This document shows positions 18,676 to 26,979 of a stretch of DNA of 64,000 bases, piece after piece. Under the pieces are notes generated by a model that saw only the letters and a program-made list of their open reading frames with translations, made no database searches and was not told where the DNA came from. The stretch comes from RYN-230 sp963717125. GTDB lineage: Bacteria > Actinomycetota > Actinomycetes > Streptosporangiales > Streptosporangiaceae. The first letter of the stretch is position 1. Each line of letters opens with the position of its first letter. Location of the stretch: positions 248,001 to 312,000 of the forward strand of contig CAVQVG010000015.1 in NCBI GenBank assembly GCA_963717125.1. Direction: 5' to 3'. A program made the position numbers and the translations under genes.

Positions 18676-19167
18676 TCACGCCGTCGCGGAGGCCGAGTGC
18701 TCGCGCAGGTAGCGGACCAGGCCGATGACGTCGTCGGGGACGAGCCGCCCGATCGCGCCGCTGGAGTACACACTGACCACGACGTTGCCCGCGGGGTCGA
18801 GCACGAAGCCGGTGGACTGCAGGTACACCGGGTCCGGGTTGACGAAGGCGCCGGTGAGCGCGGCGACGGCTGGAGCAGCCGCGCCGTAGCCGACGGGGAA
18901 GGTCAGCTTGTGCTCGGCGACCAGCGCGGCGGTGGTCTCCTTGTCGTCGACCGAGAGGGCCACGGCGCGGATGCCGGCATCCGCCAGCGCCTGGCTGGCC
19001 CGCTGGAAGGCGCGCAGCTGCGCGTTGCAGTACGGGCACCAGGCGCCCCGGTAGAAGAGCACGACGCCGAAGTCGCCGGCGAACGCGTCCGGGATGGTGA
19101 GCACCTGCCCGTCGGTGGTGGTGATCGTCAGCTGCGGGAAGGGGTCGCCGGGGTTGAGCAGAGGCAT
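18676..19167 (-). CDS. AhpC/TSA-type peroxiredoxin
   Basis: 163 residues from the ATG at 19167, preceded by AGGAG. The active site is FYRGAWCPYCNAQLRAF (Cys44 peroxidatic, Cys47), and SVDDKETTAAL and NPDPVYLQSTGFVLDPAG complete the thioredoxin fold. It reduces peroxides using a thiol donor, and the downstream DsbA-like partner points to mycothiol/thioredoxin chemistry. Upstream it faces the divergent SDR at 19391. A 3' fragment of a close paralogue lies at 28180-28395. Confidence 0.9.
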   Translation of the reverse strand: MPLLNPGDPFPQLTITTTDGQVLTIPDAFAGDFGVVLFYRGAWCPYCNAQLRAFQRASQALADAGIRAVALSVDDKETTAALVAEHKLTFPVGYGAAAPAVAALTGAFVNPDPVYLQSTGFVLDPAGNVVVSVYSSGAIGRLVPDDVIGLVRYLREHSASATA

Positions 19168-19390
19168 TGCGGTTCTCCTGCACGGTTGCCGGGACGGTGC
19201 CGGACGGGACTGCCCGGTAAGTAAGCGTCGCCTCCACTCCCAGGTCTTACCGGTGGGTTTACGCGGGCGTGCGCCTGGTAAGAGATCGCCGCCGTGCGCC
19301 GCTAACTGGAAGTTCGAGGGCATTCAGCGGAACGGTCACCCGTGGTTGCCTGCCGTCCCGCTCGCACCGTCAACCGTTGAGGAGACCGCA

Positions 19391-20227
19391 GTGGCAACTG
19401 ACTTCGCTGGCAAGACCGCGCTGATCACGGGGGCCGGGCGTGGCATCGGCCGCGCCGTCGCGCTCAGGCTGGGTGGCGCGGGCGCCCGCGTGGTCCTGCT
19501 CGCGCGCAGCACAGGCCAGCTGGGCGAAACCCGCGCCCGGCTGCGGGAACAGGGCGTACCTGCCGGGCGGATCCGCGTGGTGCCGGCCGACCTGGCCGAC
19601 GGGGAGCAGCGCGGCCAGGCGGCGGCGGCCGTGCTCACGGCGGGCCGCGTCGACATCCTGGTCAACAACGCGGCCACCGTCGAGCCGCTAGGCGCTACCG
19701 CCGGCATCGCGGCGGCGGACTTGCGCCTGGCCGTCGAGATCAACGTCGTCGCGCCGGCCGCGCTGACCGCCGCCGTCCTGCCCGGCATGCTCGACGCCGG
19801 CTGGGGCCGCGTCGTCAACATCTCCAGCGGGATCGCCGCCCACCCGGAAGGCATGGTCCGCGGGAACGCCTACGCCACCACGAAGGCCGCGCTCGAGGCG
19901 CACACCGTGAACCTGGCCGCCGAGCTGTCCGGCACCGGCGTGACCGTCAACGCCTACCGGCCGGGCGGGGTCGACACTGCCATGCAGGCCTGGATCCGCC
20001 GGCAGGACCCCGAGCGCATCGGCGCCGGCCTGCACGAGCGGTTCAACAGGAATTTCGCCGACGGCTCTTTGATCACCCCGGCGCACTCCGCTGCGGCGCT
20101 GCTCACCCACCTGGCCAGCGAAGACACCGGGGCCATCTGGGATGCCAGCACCGCCCGCGCTCGGCGCCTGATGCCCGTCAGCCGGCGGCCAGCGCCGCGG
20201 GCAGGAGGCCGAGGCCGGGCACGGTGA
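19391..20227 (+). CDS. Short-chain dehydrogenase/reductase (3-oxoacyl-ACP reductase-like)
   Basis: 278 residues from a GTG at 19391 with GAGGAG upstream. Motifs: TGAGRGIG cofactor site, ILVNNAATV, catalytic Ser in VVNISSG, YATTK (Tyr/Lys) and RPGGVDTAM. The substrate is not assignable. The last roughly 25 residues (RARRLMPVSRRPAPRAGG...) overlap the convergent HAD remnant by 50 bp and do not look like family sequence, so the natural stop has probably been lost by a rearrangement. Confidence 0.85.
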   Translation: MATDFAGKTALITGAGRGIGRAVALRLGGAGARVVLLARSTGQLGETRARLREQGVPAGRIRVVPADLADGEQRGQAAAAVLTAGRVDILVNNAATVEPLGATAGIAAADLRLAVEINVVAPAALTAAVLPGMLDAGWGRVVNISSGIAAHPEGMVRGNAYATTKAALEAHTVNLAAELSGTGVTVNAYRPGGVDTAMQAWIRRQDPERIGAGLHERFNRNFADGSLITPAHSAAALLTHLASEDTGAIWDASTARARRLMPVSRRPAPRAGGRGRAR

Positions 20228-20826
20228 GGTCTGGCTGTGCGCCGATCGTGTCGAACGGGGCGGCGGAGCGGTTCACCCAGGCCGTGCGCATCCCGGCCGC
20301 GGCGGCCCCGGCACTGTCGAACGCGTTGCTGGTGACGAGCCGAAGCTGCCCGATCGGCAGGGAAAGCCGCCCGGCCGCGTGCCGGTACACCACGGGTGAC
20401 GGCTTGAACACGCGGGCCTCATCGACGCTGATCCGGTTGCCGAAGAAGTCCCCAGGCCGCTGTCATCAGGCAGTTCCTGATCATGGCGCGGGGCCCCGAT
20501 GGGAAAGCGCCGCGAGCTCGTACCCCATGCTGGCGAGCGTCCGCAGCGCGGGGACGGCGTCGGGGAACGGTGGCAGATGGTCATAGAGGCCGGCGAGCCG
20601 CTGGGCCTGCCCGTCCGGCAGGTCTGCCCCGATGGAGATGAGGGCGAAGTCAAGCGCCCGTGACGTCACGCCAGCTGTTTGAGCCGCCAGAACCTGGCCG
20701 CCTCGCGGCCGTCACAGCCGCCGGGAACCCGGCTGAGCTCGGTGGAGATGGCGGTCGGATCAACCAGCGTCCCGTACAGGTCGAACGCAAGTGCCTCGCG
20801 GCCGCCCGCCGCGCCTGCCAGGTTAT
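20178..20826 (-). pseudogene. Haloacid dehalogenase type II (HAD) gene in three disconnected frames
   Basis: The N-terminal piece has EALAFDLYGTLVDPTAI, containing the nucleophile Asp of HAD motif I, and stops at about 20666 after RFWRLKQLA. The second piece (DLPDGQAQRLAGLYDHLPPF...RTLASMGYELAALS) is motif II. The third (KPSPVVYRHAAGRLSLPIGQ...VTSNAFDSAGAAAAGMRTAW) supplies motifs III/IV. Sequence between the pieces is missing or out of frame. I see no start codon before the first piece. 2-haloacid dehalogenases hydrolyse 2-haloalkanoates; this copy is inactive. Confidence 0.75.
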
Positions 20827-20834
20827 CTGCGGCG

Positions 20835-21053
20835 CTAGCCGTTGGTGACCGCCAGGAGGAGCCCGGTGAAGTCCTCATCGCACGGACCGCAGGCCAGCAA
20901 GTGAGCGGCGACCCCGGGATAGCGCCCGGCCGCGTCCTCGCCGGCGGCCACCAGGTCGACGTAGATGTGCAGGACGGCCATCGCCTCGTCGCAGCCGGCG
21001 TCGCGCGGGTCGGTCCGCAAGAACCGCTCCAGCCTGCCCTGCTCTCTCATCAC
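20835..21053 (-). CDS. Small zinc-finger (anti-sigma-like) protein, 72 aa
   Basis: The ATG overlaps the stop of the upstream ECF sigma gene (ATGA at 21050-21053). It carries Cys21, a His in VLHIYVDLV and AHLLACGPCDEDF, matching the HxxxCxxC pattern of zf-HC2 domains. There is no transmembrane segment, so it would be a cytoplasmic redox- or zinc-sensing partner of the sigma factor. Coupling and gene order support this role. Confidence 0.7.
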   Translation of the reverse strand: MMREQGRLERFLRTDPRDAGCDEAMAVLHIYVDLVAAGEDAAGRYPGVAAHLLACGPCDEDFTGLLLAVTNG

Positions 21054-21697
21054 CGCTCCACGTCCGGCTCTTCCAGGTACCCGTTAGCGACCAGCGCCCG
21101 GCGGATCTTACGCCGCGCATCGAAAATCACCTTGTAGATGGCATTGCGCCGCAGGCCCAGCTCGGCGGCCAGCGCGTCCAGCGGTATCCCGTCGACCACG
21201 GTCGCCACGAAGACCCGCCGCTGGTGGCTGGTCAGCTCCTCCTCGACGACCCGGCGCACCTCGGCCAGGATGCCCGCTACCTCCGCGTGCTGCGCCGGAT
21301 CGATCCCGAACCGGCCGGGAAGCCGCTCCCACTGACCGGCGTCCAGCGCGACCGGCGGGTTGCGCCAGTAATGCCTGCCGAGCTTGCTGGACACCTCCAG
21401 GATGACAAACCGGTACGCCCACGTGAGGAACTGGCTCTCGCCGCGAAACGCGTCGAGCTTGGCCAGGATCGCCAGCATGGCGTCGCCAGCGGCCTGGTGC
21501 GCAACGTCATCGAGTTCCGGGCCGGTCACCGGAGTGCTGGCCGACCGGCGCCGGACCTCGGCAAGCGCGATGCGCACCAGCCTCGCATGAAGCTCGCGCT
21601 CGGCCTCATGCCGCTCCCCGCCCCCCCCACCCAGGCGGCGCAGCCAGACCGACGACTCCTCGTCCAGGTCCTTTGCCGGCAGCCGGGCAGGTTCCAC
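21050..21697 (-). CDS. ECF-family RNA polymerase sigma factor
   Basis: 215 residues. Region 2 is FRGESQFLTWAYRFVILEV with the conserved WAYR; region 4 is LTSHQRRVFVATVVDGIPLD and LAAELGLRRNAIYKVIFDAR (recognition helix). The pattern fits the ECF group paired with short zf-HC2 proteins. It forms an operon with the overlapping zinc-finger gene and is divergent from the peroxiredoxin-like remnant at 21839. Confidence 0.9.
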   Translation of the reverse strand: MEPARLPAKDLDEESSVWLRRLGGGGGERHEAERELHARLVRIALAEVRRRSASTPVTGPELDDVAHQAAGDAMLAILAKLDAFRGESQFLTWAYRFVILEVSSKLGRHYWRNPPVALDAGQWERLPGRFGIDPAQHAEVAGILAEVRRVVEEELTSHQRRVFVATVVDGIPLDALAAELGLRRNAIYKVIFDARRKIRRALVANGYLEEPDVER

Positions 21698-21838
21698 ACC
21701 GGACAGGCTACCGCCGGGTGCAGCCGGCTCCGCTCTCCGGAAATCATCCCGTCAGTACTGCACGCACCGCATGCCAGCGGATGGGTGCCGCCCCAACGCA
21801 CTCAGCGACCCGGCTACCGCTGGGACAGGAGCCCGGAG

Positions 21839-22239
21839 ATGACCAGCCGGTCCACGATACCCGAGCACGTCGCCGAGATGCACGCCACCTTGGCGGCTCA
21901 GCCGCCCAGCGAGGCCATGGGCGCCTTCGCCAGTGAGAAGGCCGAACTGACGGCCGGCGTCGCCCCCGCCGGGAGGGTCCTTCCCGACGCGGGCCTGGTC
22001 GACGTGCACGGTGCGGCCACCAGGCTGTACGCCGCGGCCGGCAGCGGCACGTCGGTCCTGGTCTTCTACCGGAGCCCCTAGTGCCGTACTGCAACATCGC
22101 TCTGTCCGCCTACCAGGGCCTCGCCCGGTACGGCGGGCCGGACCGGGCCAATCACCTGTGGTTCTGCGCCGCGACCGACCCCGCCGGACGGCAGACCCAC
22201 ATCGCGCTGACCGCGCCCACGCCCGCCCACCGGGGCTAG
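21839..22239 (+). pseudogene. Peroxiredoxin-like (AhpC/TSA) gene, broken at the active site
   Basis: From the ATG at 21839, with AGGAG upstream, the frame reads MTSRSTIPEHVAEM...TLAAQPPSEAMGAFASEKAEL...DVHGAATRLYAA...LVFYRSP and stops at 22081, exactly where the active-site Cys is expected. The next frame begins CRTATSLCPP, or CNIALSAYQGL in the correct frame, and then continues into unrelated sequence (GPDRANHLWFCAATDPAGRQ) to a stop at 22239. So it is frameshifted and fused to a foreign 3' end. Confidence 0.7.
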
Positions 22240-22312
22240 CCCGGAGTTGTCCCCTCATCCGGCCCCGGGAGTTGTCCGGCCGGCCAAACCGGAGTACCGA
22301 AGGTGGAGCAGG

Positions 22313-23143
22313 ATGGACAAGGCAAATACCGGCGCGGGTGTGAGCGAACTGGAGGGGCGCGAGGTGAGCACCACGGACGGGACTTCCAGCGCGCCCGCCG
22401 GCCGGGCGGCCGGCTGGTGGCGGGCCGGGAACCGGCGCTGGCTCGCTGTGGCCGCGCTGATCCTGGCTGTCGCCTGCCTGGTGCCGCCGGTCAGCTCGCT
22501 GGCCGGGCAGTATGTGACCGCGGAGACCGCCCAGTTCGCGGTCTTCGCTATGATCGCGCCCGGTCTGCTCGTGCTGGCCGCGCCATGGCCGCTGCTCGGC
22601 CTGGGCGGCACGGCGGCCCACCTGGCCCGCAGCCGGCTGCGGCACCCGTCATTCATGCGGTCCGCAGGAGTCTTCGCCATTTTCGCGGTGGCTGCGGCGT
22701 TGTGGCGGCTGCCCGCGGTGATCGACGCGGTGGCCCGCCATCATGCTCTCGTCCTGGCCGAATTGGCCAGCCTGCTGGTGGCGGGCACGGCTTTGTGGCT
22801 GGAGCTGGTGCCGTCCGGCCCGCTGCGCCCGCGCGGGCGCGGCCTGCAGGTGGCTGTCATCGCGGCCTGCGCCATGTGGGTGATCTGGATCATCGCCTAC
22901 ATCCTCGGCCTGGCCACGCACGGCGTGTTCCTCGCGTTCCGCTACCCGCCGGGCGGCCCGCTGAGCGCGGTGGCCGACCAGGAACTGGCCACCGCCGTGC
23001 TGTGGGCTGTGGCCGGGGTGTGCTTCATGCCCGTGGTATTCCTCAGCGCACTCCGCGGGCTGCACGAGGACGAGGATGTGGACTCCGAACCCGGACGGGC
23101 AGCCACCGGGCCCGCGCTGCCACCGGTCCGGGGCTGGGGCTAG
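22313..23143 (+). CDS. CtaG-like cytochrome c oxidase assembly membrane protein
   Basis: 276 residues from the ATG at 22313, with GGAG upstream. It has about six to seven hydrophobic segments (for example LAVAALILAVACLVPPVSSL, FAVFAMIAPGLLVLAAPWPL, VAVIAACAMWVIWIIAYILG). The MIAPGLLVLAAPWPLLGL and ALAxLxxLVAG segments match the caa3_CtaG family, thought to assist copper insertion or assembly of cytochrome c oxidase. No oxidase genes are present in the window, so its role here is open. Confidence 0.7.
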   Translation: MDKANTGAGVSELEGREVSTTDGTSSAPAGRAAGWWRAGNRRWLAVAALILAVACLVPPVSSLAGQYVTAETAQFAVFAMIAPGLLVLAAPWPLLGLGGTAAHLARSRLRHPSFMRSAGVFAIFAVAAALWRLPAVIDAVARHHALVLAELASLLVAGTALWLELVPSGPLRPRGRGLQVAVIAACAMWVIWIIAYILGLATHGVFLAFRYPPGGPLSAVADQELATAVLWAVAGVCFMPVVFLSALRGLHEDEDVDSEPGRAATGPALPPVRGWG

Positions 23144-23262
23144 CCCCAGCGGGGCAAGGCCCGCTCGATCTGAGCCCGGCCTGTTAAGCCGGGCCCTGGC
23201 CATTGCCGGGCCCGGGTCGGCTGCTTTTCTGGCTGTCGCGCCCGGCCGTCGGGTCGGGCGGG

Positions 23263-23649
23263 TCACCGGTCCCGAACGGCTCGCTGGCCGAGCCTTCCGG
23301 CCCAGTCAGCGCCTGGTACGAGCCGCTCAGCGGCGCTCATGGCCGGTCGGTGTGGCAATCGAGCAGATGATGCCGGTGCCCTGGTCACCCACCAAGGCGC
23401 TCCGCCCGGCCACGCGCCAGCGGGCCGCAGGGAGCTGACACGCTGGGTGCGATCAAGATCCCTTCCGGCAATGCTCTCCACGACAGCAGCCCATGCTGGT
23501 TCCTGGGGCGTCCAATGGTGCGTGGCCGGCGGGTGAGGTGGTTTCAGCCCGTGGCCTGGTGCGGCCCTGACCGGGGCGCGAACCGGTGCCCGGCGTACGG
23601 CATCGAACAGGCGCCAGTTCCTGTCCCGGTATATGTGAACCGGTTTCAT
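23263..23649 (-). CDS. Hypothetical protein coupled to MerR gene
   Basis: The ATG at 23649 overlaps the MerR stop (ATGA). The first 18 residues (MKPVHIYRDRNWRLFDAV) look protein-like, but the remainder is proline/arginine-rich and shadow-like. It may be a frameshifted or truncated third gene of the MerR operon. No family recognised. Confidence 0.3.
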   Translation of the reverse strand: MKPVHIYRDRNWRLFDAVRRAPVRAPVRAAPGHGLKPPHPPATHHWTPQEPAWAAVVESIAGRDLDRTQRVSSLRPAGAWPGGAPWWVTRAPASSARLPHRPAMSAAERLVPGADWAGRLGQRAVRDR

Positions 23650-24077
23650 TCTTCGCCGTAAGGCAGTTCCGCCGCCTTCGACAGCGACGGCAGGCGGCAG
23701 TGTTCGAGACTGCCGCAGCCGCAGCCGAGCGCGGTGACCAGCGCCCGTTCGATAGCCTGAAGGCGGCAGATGTCGCGCTGGACCTCAGTCAGCTTGCTGC
23801 GGACCAAGGACCGGCGGGTCTGCGCGCCGGAGCCTTCGCGCCCGAGCAGTACCCGGATCTCTTCCAGGGTGAACCCGGCCTTCTGCACCTCGGTGATCAC
23901 CCGGAGCCTGTGCACGGCCCCGGGCGCGAACCGTCGCCGTCCGCCCTCACGGGCAAGCGGTCCCACGAGCCCCCGCTGCTCGTAGTAGCGGATCGCGGGA
24001 ATGGTAAGGCCGGTACGGCGGGAAACCTCGCCGATCGGCAAGAGCGGGCCTGCCGCCCGAAGTGGCGTTGCGCTCAC
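23646..24077 (-). CDS. MerR-family transcriptional regulator with SoxR-like cysteine cluster
   Basis: 143 residues. The winged helix-turn-helix is LPIGEVSRRTGLTIPAIRYY with EQRGLVGP, followed by the dimerisation helix. The C-terminal region has ALGCGCGSLEHC. SoxR carries CxxCxCxxxxxC for a [2Fe-2S] cluster; here the first Cys position is Ala, leaving CxC-x6-C, so metal or thiol sensing is possible but a normal SoxR cluster is not assured. The gene overlaps by 4 bp the 106-residue protein gene upstream and is driven by the MerR-type promoter at 24404-24436. Confidence 0.85.
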   Translation of the reverse strand: MSATPLRAAGPLLPIGEVSRRTGLTIPAIRYYEQRGLVGPLAREGGRRRFAPGAVHRLRVITEVQKAGFTLEEIRVLLGREGSGAQTRRSLVRSKLTEVQRDICRLQAIERALVTALGCGCGSLEHCRLPSLSKAAELPYGEE

Positions 24078-24394
24078 CTTCCGCTCGCATGCGCGGCCAG
24101 CAGTTCAATGACAGCATCGGCTCCGGCGGACCCTGATGAGATCTCGAGGCACACGAGGTGACCGTCGCGCCGGATGCTGAATTCGAGGAACTGACAGCAC
24201 GCCGCCTCCCGCTCGGCCACGGCGCGGAGCTGGCATTCTGCGGATTGCTCAAACCACAGCACGGCGCGTCCCGGTGTTCGCTCGGCCCGTGCGCAGAAAG
24301 GCTGCAGAGCCATCCAGTTGCTGAGCTGGTCAGTGGCATCGGCGGCGTTGAGCGTGCAGGCAACAGGAAGGCGCGCTCTGGAGTGACTGCTCAT
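24074..24394 (-). CDS. Small cysteine-containing protein, first gene of MerR operon (106 aa)
   Basis: Starts at an ATG directly downstream of the MerR-type promoter and overlaps the regulator start by 4 bp. Contains RAVAEREAACCQFLEFSIRR with a CC pair; similar REAxCCxF proteins are often encoded beside actinobacterial MerR genes. No signal peptide or membrane segment. A soluble metal or thiol-stress binding role is plausible but unproven. Confidence 0.7.
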   Translation of the reverse strand: MSSHSRARLPVACTLNAADATDQLSNWMALQPFCARAERTPGRAVLWFEQSAECQLRAVAEREAACCQFLEFSIRRDGHLVCLEISSGSAGADAVIELLAAHASGR

Positions 24395-24403
24395 GCACGT
24401 TAC

Positions 24404-24436
24404 GGTAGGACCTCAAGCCGGCTCGAGGTCAAGCAC
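24404..24436 (-). promoter_or_regulatory. MerR-type promoter with 19-bp spacer and operator dyad
   Basis: On the minus strand a -35 TTGACC and a -10 TACCGT are separated by 19 bp, the overlong spacing that MerR-family activators correct by twisting DNA. The spacer contains a dyad, GACCTCGAG-CCGG-CTTGAGGTC with one mismatch (24409-24430 on the plus strand), resembling the SoxR-box core CCTCAAG/CTTGAGG. It lies 10-40 bp upstream of the operon start at 24394. Confidence 0.8.
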
Positions 24437-24600
24437 AGACCACGGGCAGTGGCGCCAGTCCCGCGATGCCTGGCATGCGGGCAGGGGCTGGGTGGCGCGG
24501 CGCGGCCGGGACGTCGCCTTCCTCGCTGGAGAACTCGTTGATGAGGAGGGCGCCGTTGTGGCGGTGGCCACCCACGCCGCAGATCCGGGCCCGCATGCTC
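24405..24600 (+). pseudogene. Hotdog-fold thioesterase (PaaI-type) remnant
   Basis: Two frames give pieces GRTSSRLEVKHRP and, after a shift, GRDVAFLAGELVDEEGAVVA, which match the C-terminal half of PaaI-like thioesterases. There is no start or N-terminal half. It overlaps the MerR promoter. Confidence 0.45.
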
Positions 24601-24716
24601 GGGCGCCCCGGCTGAGGGGAACTGAAGCCTGCCCGGCGCGCACAGATCAGTCATTCTGGCCGGTATCGGGCCACGACTTGTGGCCTCTCATAATTTGAGT
24701 CCGGGTTGGCGGGTGT

Positions 24717-24924
24717 TCAGCCGCAAGCTGACCGGCCCGGTGGCAGATCTAGCTGGCGGGACATGCCACCGAGGATGAAGTCGGCGCTGGCCAGGAAGTC
24801 GTGCGGGAAGCCGCGTGTGATGTGGCTGGCCTGATCGAGCCGGGCCAGAGCGTCAGGCGGCAAGTTGACGTCCAGGCAAGTGAGGTTGTCGGCGAACTGC
24901 TGGGCGGTCCGGGCGCCGCCCGGC
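24717..24924 (-). pseudogene. Aldo/keto reductase C-terminal fragment
   Basis: The frame GGARTAQQFADNLTCLDVNL followed by PPDALARLDQASHITRGFPHDFL is the last helix and C-terminus typical of aldo/keto reductases. The rest of the gene is absent; upstream the strand runs into the end of the ClC gene. Confidence 0.7.
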
Positions 24925-24930
24925 CAGTGG

Positions 24931-26979
24931 TCAACTATTCGATTGCATGTTGGGGGTGTGGTTTGCTGTCCCGGCGGGGCCCGTACCGTTGCCGGGTGCC
25001 TCGCGGGTAAGCAGGCTGATTCGGTCACCGGGGGCCAGCACGAGGTCTGGATGAGGTTCGTGCAGGCGGCGGCCGTGCAGGACGGCCACCGGCAGGTAGC
25101 CGCGGGGCCAGGCGATGCTGCCCATCGTTTTGCCCACGCCGGGTGATCCTGGGCCGATCGTGATCTCCAGCACCTGGTAGCCGGGCAGCGGGGTGGGTGC
25201 TTCCGCGGCCTGATCCGGAGGGCCGGCCGCGGCGGCCTGGCCTGCCGGTGCACCGGCTTGCGGTGGGGCGGTGCCGATTTCGCGGGCGATGGCGCGCAGC
25301 ACGCTGTCGTTGGTGATCCAGCCCGCTGCGTGGCCGCCGTCGCCGGCCAGCACCGGCAGGCCGTCCCGGCCGTAAGCCGCCAGTTGGCGCAGCGTCTGGG
25401 TCAGGGATTCACCGGCATAGACGGCGTGCAGGCCGCTGCGGTAGGTGATCGTGCCGGGCAGCGGCGCCGGGCCCACGGCCGCGCCGCCATCACTACTGCG
25501 GGTGCGGCTGCCACGGCCGTCCCGGCCAGCCGCAACCGTGAGCGGTGCCGGGAAGGGGCGCATCGCGTCGGCGACGGTCATGTCGCCGAATGCCCGCCAG
25601 GGTGCGGCCCGGTCAACGTCGTAGCCGCGGCGCAGCAACTTGGTGGTGTAGATCGTGCCGTAACTCAGCGCCCGGGACGTGGCGGTGGCGATCGCGACGG
25701 CCAGCATGACCGGCAGGGTCAGGGCGTAGTCACCGGTCATCTCGACCACAGAGGCCACCGAGGTGAGCGGGGCACGGGCGGCCGAGGTGAACACCGCCCC
25801 CATGGCCACCACGGCGTACAGCGCGGGCTGCCCCGCGCCCGGGCCGAAGATGTGGCCGGCGATCTCGCCGAACGCCATCCCGGAGGTGACGCCGACGAAC
25901 AGCGACGGCGCGAACACGCCACCCGACCCGCCGATGCCCAGGGTCAGGCTGCAGGCCAGGATCTTCCCCGCCGCCAGCACGAGCAGGAACCACAGCACAT
26001 AGTCCCCGGCCACCGCCTTGTACATGACCGGGTAGCCCACCCCGTACATCTGCGGCAGCGCCAGCAGCACCAGCCCGAGGGCAATGCCGCCGATGGCGGG
26101 CCGGGCCCACTCGGGCCGGTTCTTCCAGGCCAGGTCCCAGAGGTCTTCCATCTTGTACACGGCGTTCTTGAACACCAGGCCGATCAGCCCGGCCACCACC
26201 GCCAGCACCGCGACCAGCAGGTAATCGCCTGGATGGTGCAGCGCGATGCCCGGCGGGAGCCCGTGCAGGAACGGCCGGCTGCCCAGGAACGGGATCGCGG
26301 TGATGTCAGCCAGCATCGCGGCCAGCAGCACGGTGAACATGGCGTCGATGGAGAATTCCCGCAGCACGATCTCCACGCCGAAGAACACGCCGGTGATGGG
26401 CGCGTTGAACGTGGCGGAGATGCCACCCGCGGCGCCGCAGGCGACCAGGATCCGCATCCGGTTCTCCGGCATCCGCACCCACTGCCCGAAGCTGGAAGCC
26501 AGCGCGGAGCCGATCTGCACGATCGGCCCCTCCCGCCCCACCGACCCGCCGGTCCCGATGCACACCGCCGACGCCAGTGCCTTGACCACGCTGACCTGGG
26601 GCCGGATCCGCCCGCCGTTCTCCGCGACCGCGAGCATCACCTCCGGTACCCCGTGACCGCGCGCCTCACGGGCGTACCGGTAGATCAGCGGCCCGTAGAT
26701 GATCCCGCCGATGACGGGGATCACCACGAAGAACGCCAGCCCGAGCCACGGCAGGTGCGCGCTGCCGGTGTAGCCCGCCTGGCCGAACTGGACGTGGCCG
26801 GTGGCCAGCCAGGTGAAGAAGTAGATGAGGTAGCGGAACGCCACCGCACCCAGCCCGGCCCCGACACCGACCAGCACGGCGATGATGAACAGTCCCGCCC
26901 GCGAGGCGCGCAGCCAGCCGGCCGTCCTGCCCGTCCACGGCTGGGGCGGCACCCGCGCTGGGGCCGGGCCCGCGGTCAT
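24931..26979 (-). CDS. ClC-type chloride channel/antiporter with CBS and TrkA-C domains
   Basis: 682 residues. The ClC core spans about residues 28-440: GTGGSVGREGP carries the gating Glu150, and GIGGSGGVFAPSLFVG the second anion-binding motif. A CBS-like region follows (TVADAMRPF; ITYRSGLHAVYAGESLTQTL, RDGLPVLAGDGGHAAGWIT), then a TrkA-C domain (YQVLEITIGPGSPGVGKTMG ... DLVLAPGDRISLLTR), so transport is probably controlled by bound nucleotides or other ligands. GGGGGGA precedes the ATG. The start overlaps the MarR-encoding frame upstream by about 310 bp. Confidence 0.92.
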   Translation of the reverse strand: MTAGPAPARVPPQPWTGRTAGWLRASRAGLFIIAVLVGVGAGLGAVAFRYLIYFFTWLATGHVQFGQAGYTGSAHLPWLGLAFFVVIPVIGGIIYGPLIYRYAREARGHGVPEVMLAVAENGGRIRPQVSVVKALASAVCIGTGGSVGREGPIVQIGSALASSFGQWVRMPENRMRILVACGAAGGISATFNAPITGVFFGVEIVLREFSIDAMFTVLLAAMLADITAIPFLGSRPFLHGLPPGIALHHPGDYLLVAVLAVVAGLIGLVFKNAVYKMEDLWDLAWKNRPEWARPAIGGIALGLVLLALPQMYGVGYPVMYKAVAGDYVLWFLLVLAAGKILACSLTLGIGGSGGVFAPSLFVGVTSGMAFGEIAGHIFGPGAGQPALYAVVAMGAVFTSAARAPLTSVASVVEMTGDYALTLPVMLAVAIATATSRALSYGTIYTTKLLRRGYDVDRAAPWRAFGDMTVADAMRPFPAPLTVAAGRDGRGSRTRSSDGGAAVGPAPLPGTITYRSGLHAVYAGESLTQTLRQLAAYGRDGLPVLAGDGGHAAGWITNDSVLRAIAREIGTAPPQAGAPAGQAAAAGPPDQAAEAPTPLPGYQVLEITIGPGSPGVGKTMGSIAWPRGYLPVAVLHGRRLHEPHPDLVLAPGDRISLLTREAPGNGTGPAGTANHTPNMQSNS

